Assembly: GCA_016219145.1 (NCBI GenBank)
Contig: JACRCG010000337.1
Location: 1 to 11,547, forward strand
Source of the DNA: Deltaproteobacteria bacterium
GTDB taxonomy: Bacteria > Desulfobacterota > Desulfuromonadia > Geobacterales > Pseudopelobacteraceae
DNA: 11,547 nt
Direction of reading: 5' to 3'
Positions 1 to 6,618 of the stretch are shown piece after piece (position 1 is the stretch's first letter; each line of letters begins with the position of its first letter). The position numbers and the translations under genes are program-made. The notes beneath the pieces were generated by a model that had not been told where the DNA came from, made no database searches, and saw only the letters and a program-made list of their open reading frames with translations.

Positions 1-19
1 CCCTCCCGTCAAGGGAGGG
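1..19 (-). terminator. Perfect hairpin 3' of the kinase-regulator pair, possible terminator
   Basis: CCCTCCC (1-7) and GGGAGGG (13-19) form a perfect 7-bp stem with a 5-nt loop. It starts 9 nt after the stop codon of the minus-strand response regulator. The position and GC-rich stem suit an intrinsic terminator for the kinase-regulator operon, but the place where a U-tract should lie is outside the window, so this is inference. Confidence 0.45.
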
Positions 20-27
20 GGAATATT

Positions 28-408
28 TTACAGCCCTGCCTTGGCCTTCTGCGCCTTTTTGGCCAGCACCCGCGCGATCTCGTGCTTCAACTCGCTCAGG
101 TCACCCGACTTGACTACATAGCCGTCAGCAAGCCAGGCCGAGAAATCGTCCTTGTAGCAGGAAAAGGCCGAACAGAGGATGACCGGCATCTCGTGACGCT
201 CTTTGACCAGCTTTTGCAGCAGTTCTATGCCGCTTTCGTTCTTGAGTTTGATGTCAAGAACGGCCAGGTCAAACGCTCCGGCCTGCAGCTTCTCGGTCGC
301 TTCTGCAATAGTGGCGGCTGTCACCACTTCATAGCCCTCTTCCGCAAGCGCATCCGTGTACAGCAAGCGAATATTCGCCTCATCGTCTACTACCAGCAAT
401 CTGCTCAT
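28..408 (-). CDS. Single-domain response regulator (receiver only)
   Basis: The 126-residue protein is one CheY-like receiver domain with no output domain. The acidic pair D8-D9, the phosphoacceptor D52 (in AVLDIKL), the hydroxyl residue S80 (in ILCSAF) and the conserved lysine K100 (in YVVKS) are all in place, so it should accept a phosphoryl group. The last ten or so residues are a lysine/alanine-rich tail. The ATG lies 2 nt after the TAA of the upstream histidine kinase and is preceded by AAGGAGG inside the end of that gene, which indicates translational coupling. The kinase is therefore its probable phosphodonor. With no DNA-binding or enzymatic domain it probably acts by protein contact or as a phosphorelay intermediate; its target is not visible here. 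Confidence 0.93.
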   Translation of the reverse strand: MSRLLVVDDEANIRLLYTDALAEEGYEVVTAATIAEATEKLQAGAFDLAVLDIKLKNESGIELLQKLVKERHEMPVILCSAFSCYKDDFSAWLADGYVVKSGDLSELKHEIARVLAKKAQKAKAGL

Positions 409-410
409 GA

Positions 411-2027
411 TTATTCCTCCTTCCGGGTAGGTAGTTTGATCATACAGGTAAGTCCGCCCTCCGGCGGCGTCAAGACTGTCAGTGGTATATTCTGCCTTTC
501 CAGCATGGTTCTGCAGAGCGCCAGTCCAAGCCCGCTGCCCATGTCATGCGTGAAGGCAAACGGCGTCAGCAGAGCGTCCAGCTCCTCCTGGGAAACTTTA
601 CGCCCCTTGTCCTCAACAGTAATAAGGATATATTCGTCATCAGTCGTTGCGGAAACCTTGATTGTTTCGCCTGTGCGGCCTTCCATATCGCTGATTATAA
701 GAGTACGCACACAGAAGGAGACCTGTTTGATGTCGATATATGCCTGCGGGAGACTGCTGTCAGGTTCAAATACGCATTCGCTGTGCCTGATTACCAACAG
801 GCCTTCGACATCCTTGATGGCACTCTCCACCAGCCGGTTTACATCCCAGAAATCACGGGTGGGGTAGAGCGAGTCGGAGTAGTTCAGTATTTCCTCCAGA
901 ACTCCCTCCAGCTGGCGGGTCTCGGTAACGATAGACTCGATGAAATCACGTTTGGGATCTGATGGCCGGCTGCTTTTCAGGATCGATCTGGCAAATCCGC
1001 CAATGATCATAAGCGGGTTGCGGATGGAGTGGGCAATGCTGGAGGTGATACGCCCGACCAATGCCATCTTCTCCATCCGGACGAGCAGATCCTGCTGCTC
1101 TTTCAGCTTTTTGCCCGCTTCGGTTACTCGATTCAGCTCTACCTGCAAACGGTCATAGAGGGTGGCCCTCTCAATGGCAAATGCAACCGGGAAACTGAAG
1201 GTCTCCAGCGAGTGCATGTCCTCATCGGTAATGTGGCGGCGGGTGATGCAGTTGTCGGCGATAATCATGCCGACCCGCCGGTTGCGGGAGATCAGCGGCA
1301 TCAGAAGGAAGGTGTCCACTCCCAGCAGCGAGGCGAAATGCGGATCAACATCGGGGTGCTGAAAGGCATTTTCAATCAGTACCGGGTGCCTTCCATCAAG
1401 CGCCCTGATGAGGACGTGATCTGCACTTGAGAGTGGAACTGCCAGCTGCTCCAGAATATCGTGGAATTTTGCCCGCTCGGCCGAAAGCTTGTTCTGGCGG
1501 AAATTCTGCGCCAGCGTTTGCAGATCCATATCGTTCATGGAGATTTCGTTCCAGGTCTGGGTAGCCTCTTCGAGATTTCTGGGCCCGATCGCCAGATATC
1601 CCTTCAGCAGACCGGCATCACGGTCCGTCATCAGCAGAAAGGCGCGATTCATGCCGAAGCCCTTGCCGGCGGTAATGGCCGTCAGCGCGACAGAAAGCAC
1701 CTCTTCCAGATCAGTGGAGCTTTGCAGTACATAACCGAGTTCATGCAGAAAGCGGATTTCAAGAGTTTTGGTATCGAGGAAACTTACCAGGGAATGGATC
1801 TGCGTCTTCTGATGTTGAAATTCGCTGTGAACAATGGAGAAGGCGGTTGCCAGAGGGTGGTTGCTGTCTTGAAAACGGGCCAGGTCATTTTTGAAGTTGG
1901 TGCAGTCACAGCACTTCTCCAGGATCCGCCGGCGCTGGGACAAAAGGAGTTCTTCATCCCCCGGGCCGATGTTGGGACAATCCCCCATTGCAATAGCTTC
2001 CCTGTCCCAGCAGCATTCCCAATCCAA
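411..2027 (-). CDS. GAF-domain sensor histidine kinase with cysteine-rich N-terminus
   Basis: A 538-residue soluble sensor kinase with no membrane segment. Residues 1-45 carry six cysteines (C5, C6, C17, C39, C40, C42). A GAF sensor domain spans about 100-290, followed by a helical linker, a HisKA dimerisation domain (H333 in AHSIRNPL) and a HATPase domain ending in a clear G2 box (GSGLGL) near residue 498. Three catalytic positions are unusual: Ser follows the phospho-His instead of Glu/Asp, the N-box Asn appears replaced by Leu (about L443), and the DxGxG box reads DKGRK. The frame is open to a TTG at 2057, but I chose the TTG at 2027. It has GAGG 6 nt upstream, and the best promoter would start transcription near 2051, inside the longer version. 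It probably phosphorylates the adjacent receiver. The GAF ligand and the role of the cysteines are unknown. Confidence 0.9.
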   Translation of the reverse strand: MDWECCWDREAIAMGDCPNIGPGDEELLLSQRRRILEKCCDCTNFKNDLARFQDSNHPLATAFSIVHSEFQHQKTQIHSLVSFLDTKTLEIRFLHELGYVLQSSTDLEEVLSVALTAITAGKGFGMNRAFLLMTDRDAGLLKGYLAIGPRNLEEATQTWNEISMNDMDLQTLAQNFRQNKLSAERAKFHDILEQLAVPLSSADHVLIRALDGRHPVLIENAFQHPDVDPHFASLLGVDTFLLMPLISRNRRVGMIIADNCITRRHITDEDMHSLETFSFPVAFAIERATLYDRLQVELNRVTEAGKKLKEQQDLLVRMEKMALVGRITSSIAHSIRNPLMIIGGFARSILKSSRPSDPKRDFIESIVTETRQLEGVLEEILNYSDSLYPTRDFWDVNRLVESAIKDVEGLLVIRHSECVFEPDSSLPQAYIDIKQVSFCVRTLIISDMEGRTGETIKVSATTDDEYILITVEDKGRKVSQEELDALLTPFAFTHDMGSGLGLALCRTMLERQNIPLTVLTPPEGGLTCMIKLPTRKEE

Positions 2028-2057
2028 GCGTAACCTCGTAAGATGTTGTTGGATCAA

Positions 2058-2085
2058 AGTATAGCAGTCAATTACAAGTATGCAA
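2058..2085 (-). promoter_or_regulatory. Sigma-70-type promoter for the histidine kinase
   Basis: On the minus strand, TTGCAT (2085-2080) and TATACT (2063-2058) are separated by 16 nt. Transcription would begin near 2051. This gives a short leader with GAGG at 2037-2034 and the TTG start at 2027. Promoter motif and ribosome binding site agree with each other, but neither is experimentally shown. Confidence 0.5.
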
Positions 2086-2090
2086 CCAGG

Positions 2091-2172
2091 CCCCTTCGAC
2101 TCCGCTCAGGGAACGGGAAAGGAGGTGGCTGAGCGGATGAACTGGGGCCCCCGGGCTGAGCGGAGCCGAAGC
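2091..2172. repeat. Interrupted palindrome between cysS and the kinase gene
   Basis: CTTCGACTCCGCTCAG (2094-2109) and CTGAGCGGAGCCGAAG (2156-2171) are 16-bp inverted arms with one mismatch. The CTGAGCGGA motif occurs again in the spacer at 2129-2137. The right arm starts 1 nt after the cysS stop codon. The arm sequence resembles palindromic repeats dispersed in many bacterial genomes (from memory, not searched). It could fold as a transcript-end structure for cysS; there is no U-tract. Confidence 0.7.
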
Positions 2173-3654
2173 CTATTTCACTTTCCAGCTGGTTCCCTGC
2201 GCCGAATCCAGAAGTTGTATCCCTTTTTCCAGCAGAAGATCGCGGATCTCGTCGCCACGTGTAAAGTCTTTGGCCCGGCGCGCCTCGGCCCGCTGGGCAA
2301 TCAACAGTTCGATCTCTTCCGGGCTGACATCCACCTGCCCGGCCCTGGCAGAGTTACTGGCCTCAAGCCACACAGCAGGCCTTGACGTGAACAGTCCCAA
2401 AACGCCCCCCGCCTCGTCAAACAGATGACTGACATGCGCAACCAGAGACAGGGACAGCGGCGTAAACTCCTTTACCTCAGCCAGAAACCGGTTGGTGGCC
2501 CGTACCATTTCAAAAAGAACGCCCAGCGCCAGGGCCGTGTTGAAATCATCATCCATGGCTTCAACAAAACGGGGGATGAACTGTTCAACCTTCTCCTGTA
2601 ACTCCAGGCCGATCGGCGAAAGACTCTCAACCGCCGGAAGCTCGTTTGATGTTGATGGCTCGTTTAAAACTTCGTCTATCGCCGCCAGACAGGAATAAAT
2701 CCGCTCCAGCCCGGTCCGGGCCTCGTCCAGGCTCTGATCCGAAAAATCAATCGGGGAGCGGTAGTGCGCCGAAAGAATGAAAAAGCGCAAGGTTTCGGGA
2801 TCAAATTTTTGCAGAACCTCCCGGATGGTGAAAAAGTTGCCCAGCGATTTGCTCATTTTTTCAGAATTTATATTTACGAATCCGTTATGCAGCCAGTAGC
2901 GTACAAAGCGGCAGCCGTTGGCTGCCTCGGATTGGGCGATCTCGTTCTCATGGTGCGGAAAAATCAGATCCTTGCCGCCGCCATGAATATCAAAAGATTT
3001 GCCCAGAAATTTCATGCTCATGGCCGAACATTCGATATGCCAGCCCGGCCTGCCGTCACCCCAGGGTGATTCCCACCTCGGTTCACCCGGCTTGGAGCCC
3101 TTCCAGAGAGCAAAATCCATCGGATTGCGTTTCTTTTCCCCGACTTCAACCCGTGCGCCAGCCTGCATCTCCTCCAGGTTGCGTCCGGAGAGCTTCAGGT
3201 AATCCGGATAGGTCTCCACGGCAAAGTAGACGTCGCCATCTGCGGCATAGGCGTGACCCTTTTCGATAAGCGTCTCTATGATGGCCACAATGCCGCCGAT
3301 ATGATCGGTCGCCTTTGGTTCTACCGTCGGCCTGGCAAGCCCCAGCCGGTCCATATCCTCGTCAAAGGCCCGGATATAGCGATCGGCGATGGTGCGGTAG
3401 TCGGTCCCTTCCTGGTTGGCGCGGTTGATAATCTTGTCGTCGATGTCGGTGTAGTTGCGGACGTAGGTGACATCGTAACCGGCATATTTGAGATAGCGGT
3501 AGATAATGTCAAAAACCACGTTGGCGCGGGCATGGCCGATATGACAGTAGTCGTAGACCGTGACTCCGCAGACGTACATGCCGGCCTTGCCGGGCTGCTG
3601 CGGAACAAAGATTTCCTTTTCTCCGGAGAGGGTGTTGTAGACACGTAATGCCAT
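2173..3654 (-). CDS. cysS: Cysteinyl-tRNA synthetase
   Basis: Class I aminoacyl-tRNA synthetase that charges tRNA-Cys with cysteine in the cytoplasm. The 493-residue length is normal for the family. The HIGH motif is exact (residues 38-41), preceded by the family signature CGVTVYDYC. The KMSKS loop is at 266-270. C29, C209 and H234 (in FPHHENE), with E238, form the usual zinc site that selects cysteine. The C-terminal half carries the helical DALR-type tRNA-binding region, and the protein ends in a typical QGTSWK-like tail. The ATG is preceded by GGAG about 8 nt upstream. It starts 41 nt after the gmd stop and no separate promoter is evident, so gmd and cysS are probably co-transcribed, although they are functionally unrelated. 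Confidence 0.98.
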   Translation of the reverse strand: MALRVYNTLSGEKEIFVPQQPGKAGMYVCGVTVYDYCHIGHARANVVFDIIYRYLKYAGYDVTYVRNYTDIDDKIINRANQEGTDYRTIADRYIRAFDEDMDRLGLARPTVEPKATDHIGGIVAIIETLIEKGHAYAADGDVYFAVETYPDYLKLSGRNLEEMQAGARVEVGEKKRNPMDFALWKGSKPGEPRWESPWGDGRPGWHIECSAMSMKFLGKSFDIHGGGKDLIFPHHENEIAQSEAANGCRFVRYWLHNGFVNINSEKMSKSLGNFFTIREVLQKFDPETLRFFILSAHYRSPIDFSDQSLDEARTGLERIYSCLAAIDEVLNEPSTSNELPAVESLSPIGLELQEKVEQFIPRFVEAMDDDFNTALALGVLFEMVRATNRFLAEVKEFTPLSLSLVAHVSHLFDEAGGVLGLFTSRPAVWLEASNSARAGQVDVSPEEIELLIAQRAEARRAKDFTRGDEIRDLLLEKGIQLLDSAQGTSWKVK

Positions 3655-3695
3655 TTTACAGGCTCCGATCGTAATATTGAGTCGTCACCGCTTTT

Positions 3696-4745
3696 TCAGC
3701 CATCCGCTCGTTTTTCCCGTTCAGCCAGGGCAAAATCCGCATCAACCATCATGTTCACCAATTGTTCAAAACTGGTTTTCAGCTGCCAGCCCAGCTGACG
3801 CCGGGCTTTGGATGGATCACCCAGCAGCAGGTCCACTTCGGCCGGACGGAAATACTTGGGATCAATCTGAATGACAACCCGGCCGGTGGCACGATCAATG
3901 CCCTGTTCCGCCTCGCCGCTCCCCTGCCACTCCAGCGGCATCCCCAGACGCTCGAAGACCTTTTCGGCAAAGGTGCGCACCATGTAGGTCTCGCCGGTGG
4001 CGATGACGTAATCCTCGGGCTGCTCCTGCTGCAGCATCAGCCACATCGCTTCGACGTAGTCGCCGGCAAAGCCCCAGTCGCGCTTGGCATCCAGATTACC
4101 CAGATAGAGGCAGTTCTGCATCCCCAGCTTGATGCGGGCGGCGGCACGGGTGATCTTGCGGGTGACGAAGGTTTCGCCGCGCCGGGGAGATTCGTGGTTG
4201 AAGAGGATGCCGTTGCAGGCGTACATGCCGTAACTTTCACGGTAATTGGTGGTGATGTAGAAGGCATAGGCCTTGGCGCAGGCATAGGGGGAACGGGGAT
4301 AAAAGGGGGTGGTCTCCTTCTGGGGGGTTTCAACCACCTTGCCGTACAGCTCCGAAGAAGAGGCCTGGTAGAATCTGGTCTTCAGGCCGGTCTCTCTGAT
4401 TCCTTCCAGAATCCGCACTGTGCCAAGGGCATCGACATCGCCGGTGTATTCCGGGACGTCAAACGAGACGCGCACGTGGCTCTGGGCGCCCAGATTGTAA
4501 ATCTCGTCCGGCTGAATATCCCGCAGCAGCAGGTTGATCGAGCTGGCGTCGTTCAGATCGCCGTAGTGCAGCAGCATGCGCACATCCTTCTCGTGCGGAT
4601 CGCGGTAGATATGGTTGATACGGCCGGTATTGAAGGAAGAGGAGCGCCGGATCATACCATGCACTTCGTATCCCTTTGACAGCAGCAGTTCGGCCAGATA
4701 GGAGCCGTCCTGGCCGGTGATGCCTGTTATAAGCGCTTTTTTCAT
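3696..4745 (-). CDS. gmd: GDP-mannose 4,6-dehydratase
   Basis: An NADP-dependent short-chain dehydrogenase/reductase that converts GDP-mannose to GDP-4-keto-6-deoxymannose. That product is the precursor of GDP-fucose, GDP-rhamnose and related sugars for surface polysaccharide. The 349-residue protein opens with the Rossmann motif GITGQDG (8-14). The catalytic residues are visible as S130/E132 in SSSELYGK and Y154/K158 in SPYACAK. The family sequence GRINHIYRDPHE and the nucleotide-sugar-binding NHESPRRGE are intact. I start at the ATG at 4745, where the protein begins MKKALITG and AAAGGA lies 9 nt upstream. The open frame reaches a TTG at 4799, but those 18 extra codons only read through a repeat. 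No partner gene (fcl/wcaG, rmd, or a glycosyltransferase) is within the window, so the final sugar cannot be told. Confidence 0.96.
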   Translation of the reverse strand: MKKALITGITGQDGSYLAELLLSKGYEVHGMIRRSSSFNTGRINHIYRDPHEKDVRMLLHYGDLNDASSINLLLRDIQPDEIYNLGAQSHVRVSFDVPEYTGDVDALGTVRILEGIRETGLKTRFYQASSSELYGKVVETPQKETTPFYPRSPYACAKAYAFYITTNYRESYGMYACNGILFNHESPRRGETFVTRKITRAAARIKLGMQNCLYLGNLDAKRDWGFAGDYVEAMWLMLQQEQPEDYVIATGETYMVRTFAEKVFERLGMPLEWQGSGEAEQGIDRATGRVVIQIDPKYFRPAEVDLLLGDPSKARRQLGWQLKTSFEQLVNMMVDADFALAEREKRADG

Positions 4746-4770
4746 CGCATCATTTCCTTTAGGAAAGAGA

Positions 4771-4799
4771 ATTGTAGGGGCGAACTGCTGTTCGCCCAA
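4771..4799 (-). promoter_or_regulatory. Possible repeat-borne promoter for gmd
   Basis: On the minus strand, TTGGGC (4799-4794) and TACAAT (4776-4771) are 17 nt apart. The -10 box is good (5/6) but the -35 box is poor (3/6). The predicted start near 4764 is just upstream of the gmd ribosome binding site. Most of the element lies in the repeat at 4774-4825. Confidence 0.25.
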
Positions 4800-4825
4800 T
4801 CAGGGCGCAAGCGATGCGCCCCTAC
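4774..4825. repeat. Twin-hairpin palindromic repeat, copy A
   Basis: A 52-bp element bounded by GTAGGGGCG and its inverted copy CGCCCCTAC. It holds two perfect hairpins: GGGCGAAC/GTTCGCCC with a TGCT loop, and GGGCGCA/TGCGCCC with an AGCGA loop, joined by the linker AATCA. It fills the gap between pit and gmd. Its right end overlaps the pit gene so that the terminal TAG is the pit stop codon. It is related to copy B at 7434-7505 by identical 9-bp ends and the shared CGCCCAATC centre. It is a REP/MITE-like non-coding element and may also end transcripts. Confidence 0.85.
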
Positions 4826-5823
4826 TTGCCCAGCAGCGGGCTCAGAACTTGATAAGTCAGGTATGCCACCAGGGCCGAGGCCGGTATGGTCAGAACCCAG
4901 GCCACCAGTATGCGCTGGGCCACCTTCCAGTTGACCGCAGTGAGGCGTTTGGAAAGCCCCACTCCCAGAATGGTGGAGGTAATGACGTGGGTAGTGCTGG
5001 TCGGCATGCCGAAAGCCGAGGCCCCCAGAATAACTCCGGCAGAGGCGGTTTCCACACAAAAACCGTGTACCGGCTGAAGTTTGACGAAGTCGCGCCCGAC
5101 TGTTTTGATGATACGCCACCCGCCTGCCGCAGTACCCAGCGCCATAGCCGTTGCGCAGGCCACCATGACTTCCCATGGCACGGTAAAGGTTGAAATGAAG
5201 CCGTAACTTAACAATGCCATGGTAATAACACCCATTGATTTCTGGGCATCCGCCGTTCCATGGGAAAATGCCATGAAAGCCGCCGAGACAACCTGCAGCC
5301 GGCGAAAATTCTTGTTGAGACCGCTGGGCGCCTGGTTACGGAATATCCGGTAGATAATGAGCATGAAAATAAAACCGATAACGGTCCCGAGGATAGGAGA
5401 TATCAGCAGCGCCAGGATGATCTTCTTGAGCCCGGCCCATTTCAGGGCGCTCAGACCGGTATGGGCGAACACCGCCCCTATGATTCCGCCGATGATTGCA
5501 TGGGAAGATGAAGACGGAAGGCCGTAGTACCAGGTTATCAAATCCCAGACGATCGCCCCGGTAACACCGGCCAGCACCACCATCTGCGTGACATTGGAAC
5601 CATCCACGATTCCCTTTCCGATTGTGGCGGCCACCTTGGTGGAGATCATGGCGCCGGCAAAGTTGAGCGTGGCAGCCATGATAATGGCGGACTTGACCGA
5701 GAGCGCCCGGGTGGAGACACAGGTTGCTATGGCGTTGGCCGTATCATGAAAACCGTTGATATAGTCGAAAAGCAGCGCTGCCAGGATAACCAGACAGAGC
5801 ATGATCAAGGTCGGCTCAACCAT
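4822..5823 (-). CDS. pit: Inorganic phosphate transporter, PiT family
   Basis: A polytopic inner-membrane carrier for phosphate (or metal-phosphate), driven by a cation gradient. At 333 residues it belongs to the short bacterial/archaeal branch; E. coli PitA is much longer. The family's duplicated signature motifs are present: GFHDTAN (24-30) and SHGTADAQKSMG (187-198) in the two halves, and GLPSSSSH (101-108) and GMPTSTTH (272-279) as the paired Ser/Thr-rich repeats. Hydrophobic segments fill most of the rest. The ATG overlaps the end of the upstream DUF47 gene by 8 nt and has only a weak ribosome binding site, so translation is probably coupled to DUF47. The TAG stop codon is contributed by the terminus of an intergenic repeat. 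No Pho box was seen upstream of the operon. Confidence 0.95.
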   Translation of the reverse strand: MVEPTLIMLCLVILAALLFDYINGFHDTANAIATCVSTRALSVKSAIIMAATLNFAGAMISTKVAATIGKGIVDGSNVTQMVVLAGVTGAIVWDLITWYYGLPSSSSHAIIGGIIGAVFAHTGLSALKWAGLKKIILALLISPILGTVIGFIFMLIIYRIFRNQAPSGLNKNFRRLQVVSAAFMAFSHGTADAQKSMGVITMALLSYGFISTFTVPWEVMVACATAMALGTAAGGWRIIKTVGRDFVKLQPVHGFCVETASAGVILGASAFGMPTSTTHVITSTILGVGLSKRLTAVNWKVAQRILVAWVLTIPASALVAYLTYQVLSPLLGK

Positions 5824-6436
5824 TCTTTACCACCACGCTTTCAAGGATGTTGGAGGCGTCTTCGCACCTGTCGGTAGCTTTTTCGAGAGTCTCGTAAATC
5901 TCTTTCCATTTAATCAGCTGGATCGGGTCTTTCTCCTCGTCAAACAGTCGGCTGATGGCCTCTCTGGAAACCCGGTCAGCCTCGTTTTCGAGTGAGTTGA
6001 TTTCCACGCAGGCCGCGAAAATCTGCTCGTTGGTTTTTTGGCCAAGCATGGCCACCGCCTTGTCCACCGCGTGGCACGATTGCAGGATGATGAATCCGAG
6101 TGACTTGGCTTCTGGAGGAATCGCCTCGACGTTGTACATGATGATCCGCTGGGCGGAGGCGTCAATCAAGTCCAGGATGTCATCCAGCTTGGAGGCAAGC
6201 GAGTAGATGTCTTCGCGATCCAAAGGTGTAACGAAAGTCTTGTTCAGTTTTTGAATAATCTCGTGGGTCAGTGAATCTCCCTTGTGTTCGATATCCTTGA
6301 TCCTGCGCTGGCTTTCAGCAGGATTTTCAAAGTTGTCGAGCATATCTTTCAGGAGCCTGGCTCCTTCGATGATATTCCCGGTCATCTCTTTGAAAAGCTG
6401 GAAGAATTTTTCTTCTTTGGGGATCAAGCCGAACAT
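5816..6436 (-). CDS. DUF47 / PhoU-like protein paired with Pit transporter
   Basis: A 206-residue, almost wholly helical, acidic cytoplasmic protein starting MFGLIPKEEKFFQLF, the typical opening of the DUF47 (PhoU-like, Pit accessory) family. Conserved stretches include KDIEHKGDSLTHEII and FVTPLDREDIYSLASKLDDILD, the acidic metal-binding-type helices seen in PhoU relatives, and ENEADRVSREAI. Family members are usually encoded beside Pit transporters and are thought to regulate them, as here: the stop codon overlaps the pit start by 8 nt. I start at 6436, where GGAGG lies 7 nt upstream. The open frame runs 57 codons further to 6607, but those residues do not look like the family and would run far into the shared divergent promoter region. 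Confidence 0.93.
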   Translation of the reverse strand: MFGLIPKEEKFFQLFKEMTGNIIEGARLLKDMLDNFENPAESQRRIKDIEHKGDSLTHEIIQKLNKTFVTPLDREDIYSLASKLDDILDLIDASAQRIIMYNVEAIPPEAKSLGFIILQSCHAVDKAVAMLGQKTNEQIFAACVEINSLENEADRVSREAISRLFDEEKDPIQLIKWKEIYETLEKATDRCEDASNILESVVVKNG

Positions 6437-6560
6437 ATGTATGCCTCCGTATGATAAAGCTGCTGGAATAAAAAACATGGATTTGTACCACATATTCCCT
6501 TTTCTTCCCACAGAAAAGTCAATACAGAGTGGTTGAGCGGCAACTTCCTGGACGGAGCAG

Positions 6561-6589
6561 TTGCCTTTGGTCCTGACTTGCAGTATCCT
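6561..6589 (+). promoter_or_regulatory. Candidate promoter for uppP
   Basis: TTGCCT (6561-6566) and TATCCT (6584-6589) are 17 nt apart, each 4/6 to the sigma-70 consensus. Transcription would start near 6596, just before the uppP ribosome binding site AAAGGA at 6606-6611. It lies in the divergent gap 6437-6618. For the opposite direction (DUF47-pit) I see a TTGACT at 6522-6517 but no convincing -10. Confidence 0.35.
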
Positions 6590-6618
6590 GCTGAACCGCC
6601 CAATCAAAGGAATTTTAC

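Noticed and set aside
82..867. Long plus-strand open frames opposite the regulator and kinase genes, and similar antisense frames opposite gmd and radC
   Set aside because: They lie opposite genes with clear protein families, lack ribosome binding sites and resemble no known protein; shadows of codon bias.
2091..2219. The DSAQGT string occurs both in the cysS C-terminus and in a translation of the adjacent repeat
   Set aside because: The underlying DNA differs, and DxxQGT is the normal end of cysteinyl-tRNA synthetases; coincidence.
3887..3901. TGGCACG-ATCA-ATGC on the plus strand, matching the sigma-54 -24/-12 pattern
   Set aside because: It lies inside gmd in antisense, and no plus-strand gene follows for more than 2.7 kb; most likely chance.
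4746..4799. 18-codon N-terminal extension of gmd from a TTG at 4799
   Set aside because: It is a read-through of repeat copy A; the family N-terminus and ribosome binding site support the ATG at 4745.
6069..6084. TGGCAC followed by TTGC, resembling a sigma-54 site
   Set aside because: Only 7 nt separate GG and GC where 10 are needed, and it lies in antisense within the DUF47 gene.
6494..6522. TTGACT on the minus strand as a promoter for DUF47-pit
   Set aside because: No acceptable -10 box at 16-18 nt; the sequence there is GGGAAT/GGAATA. It was not listed as a feature.
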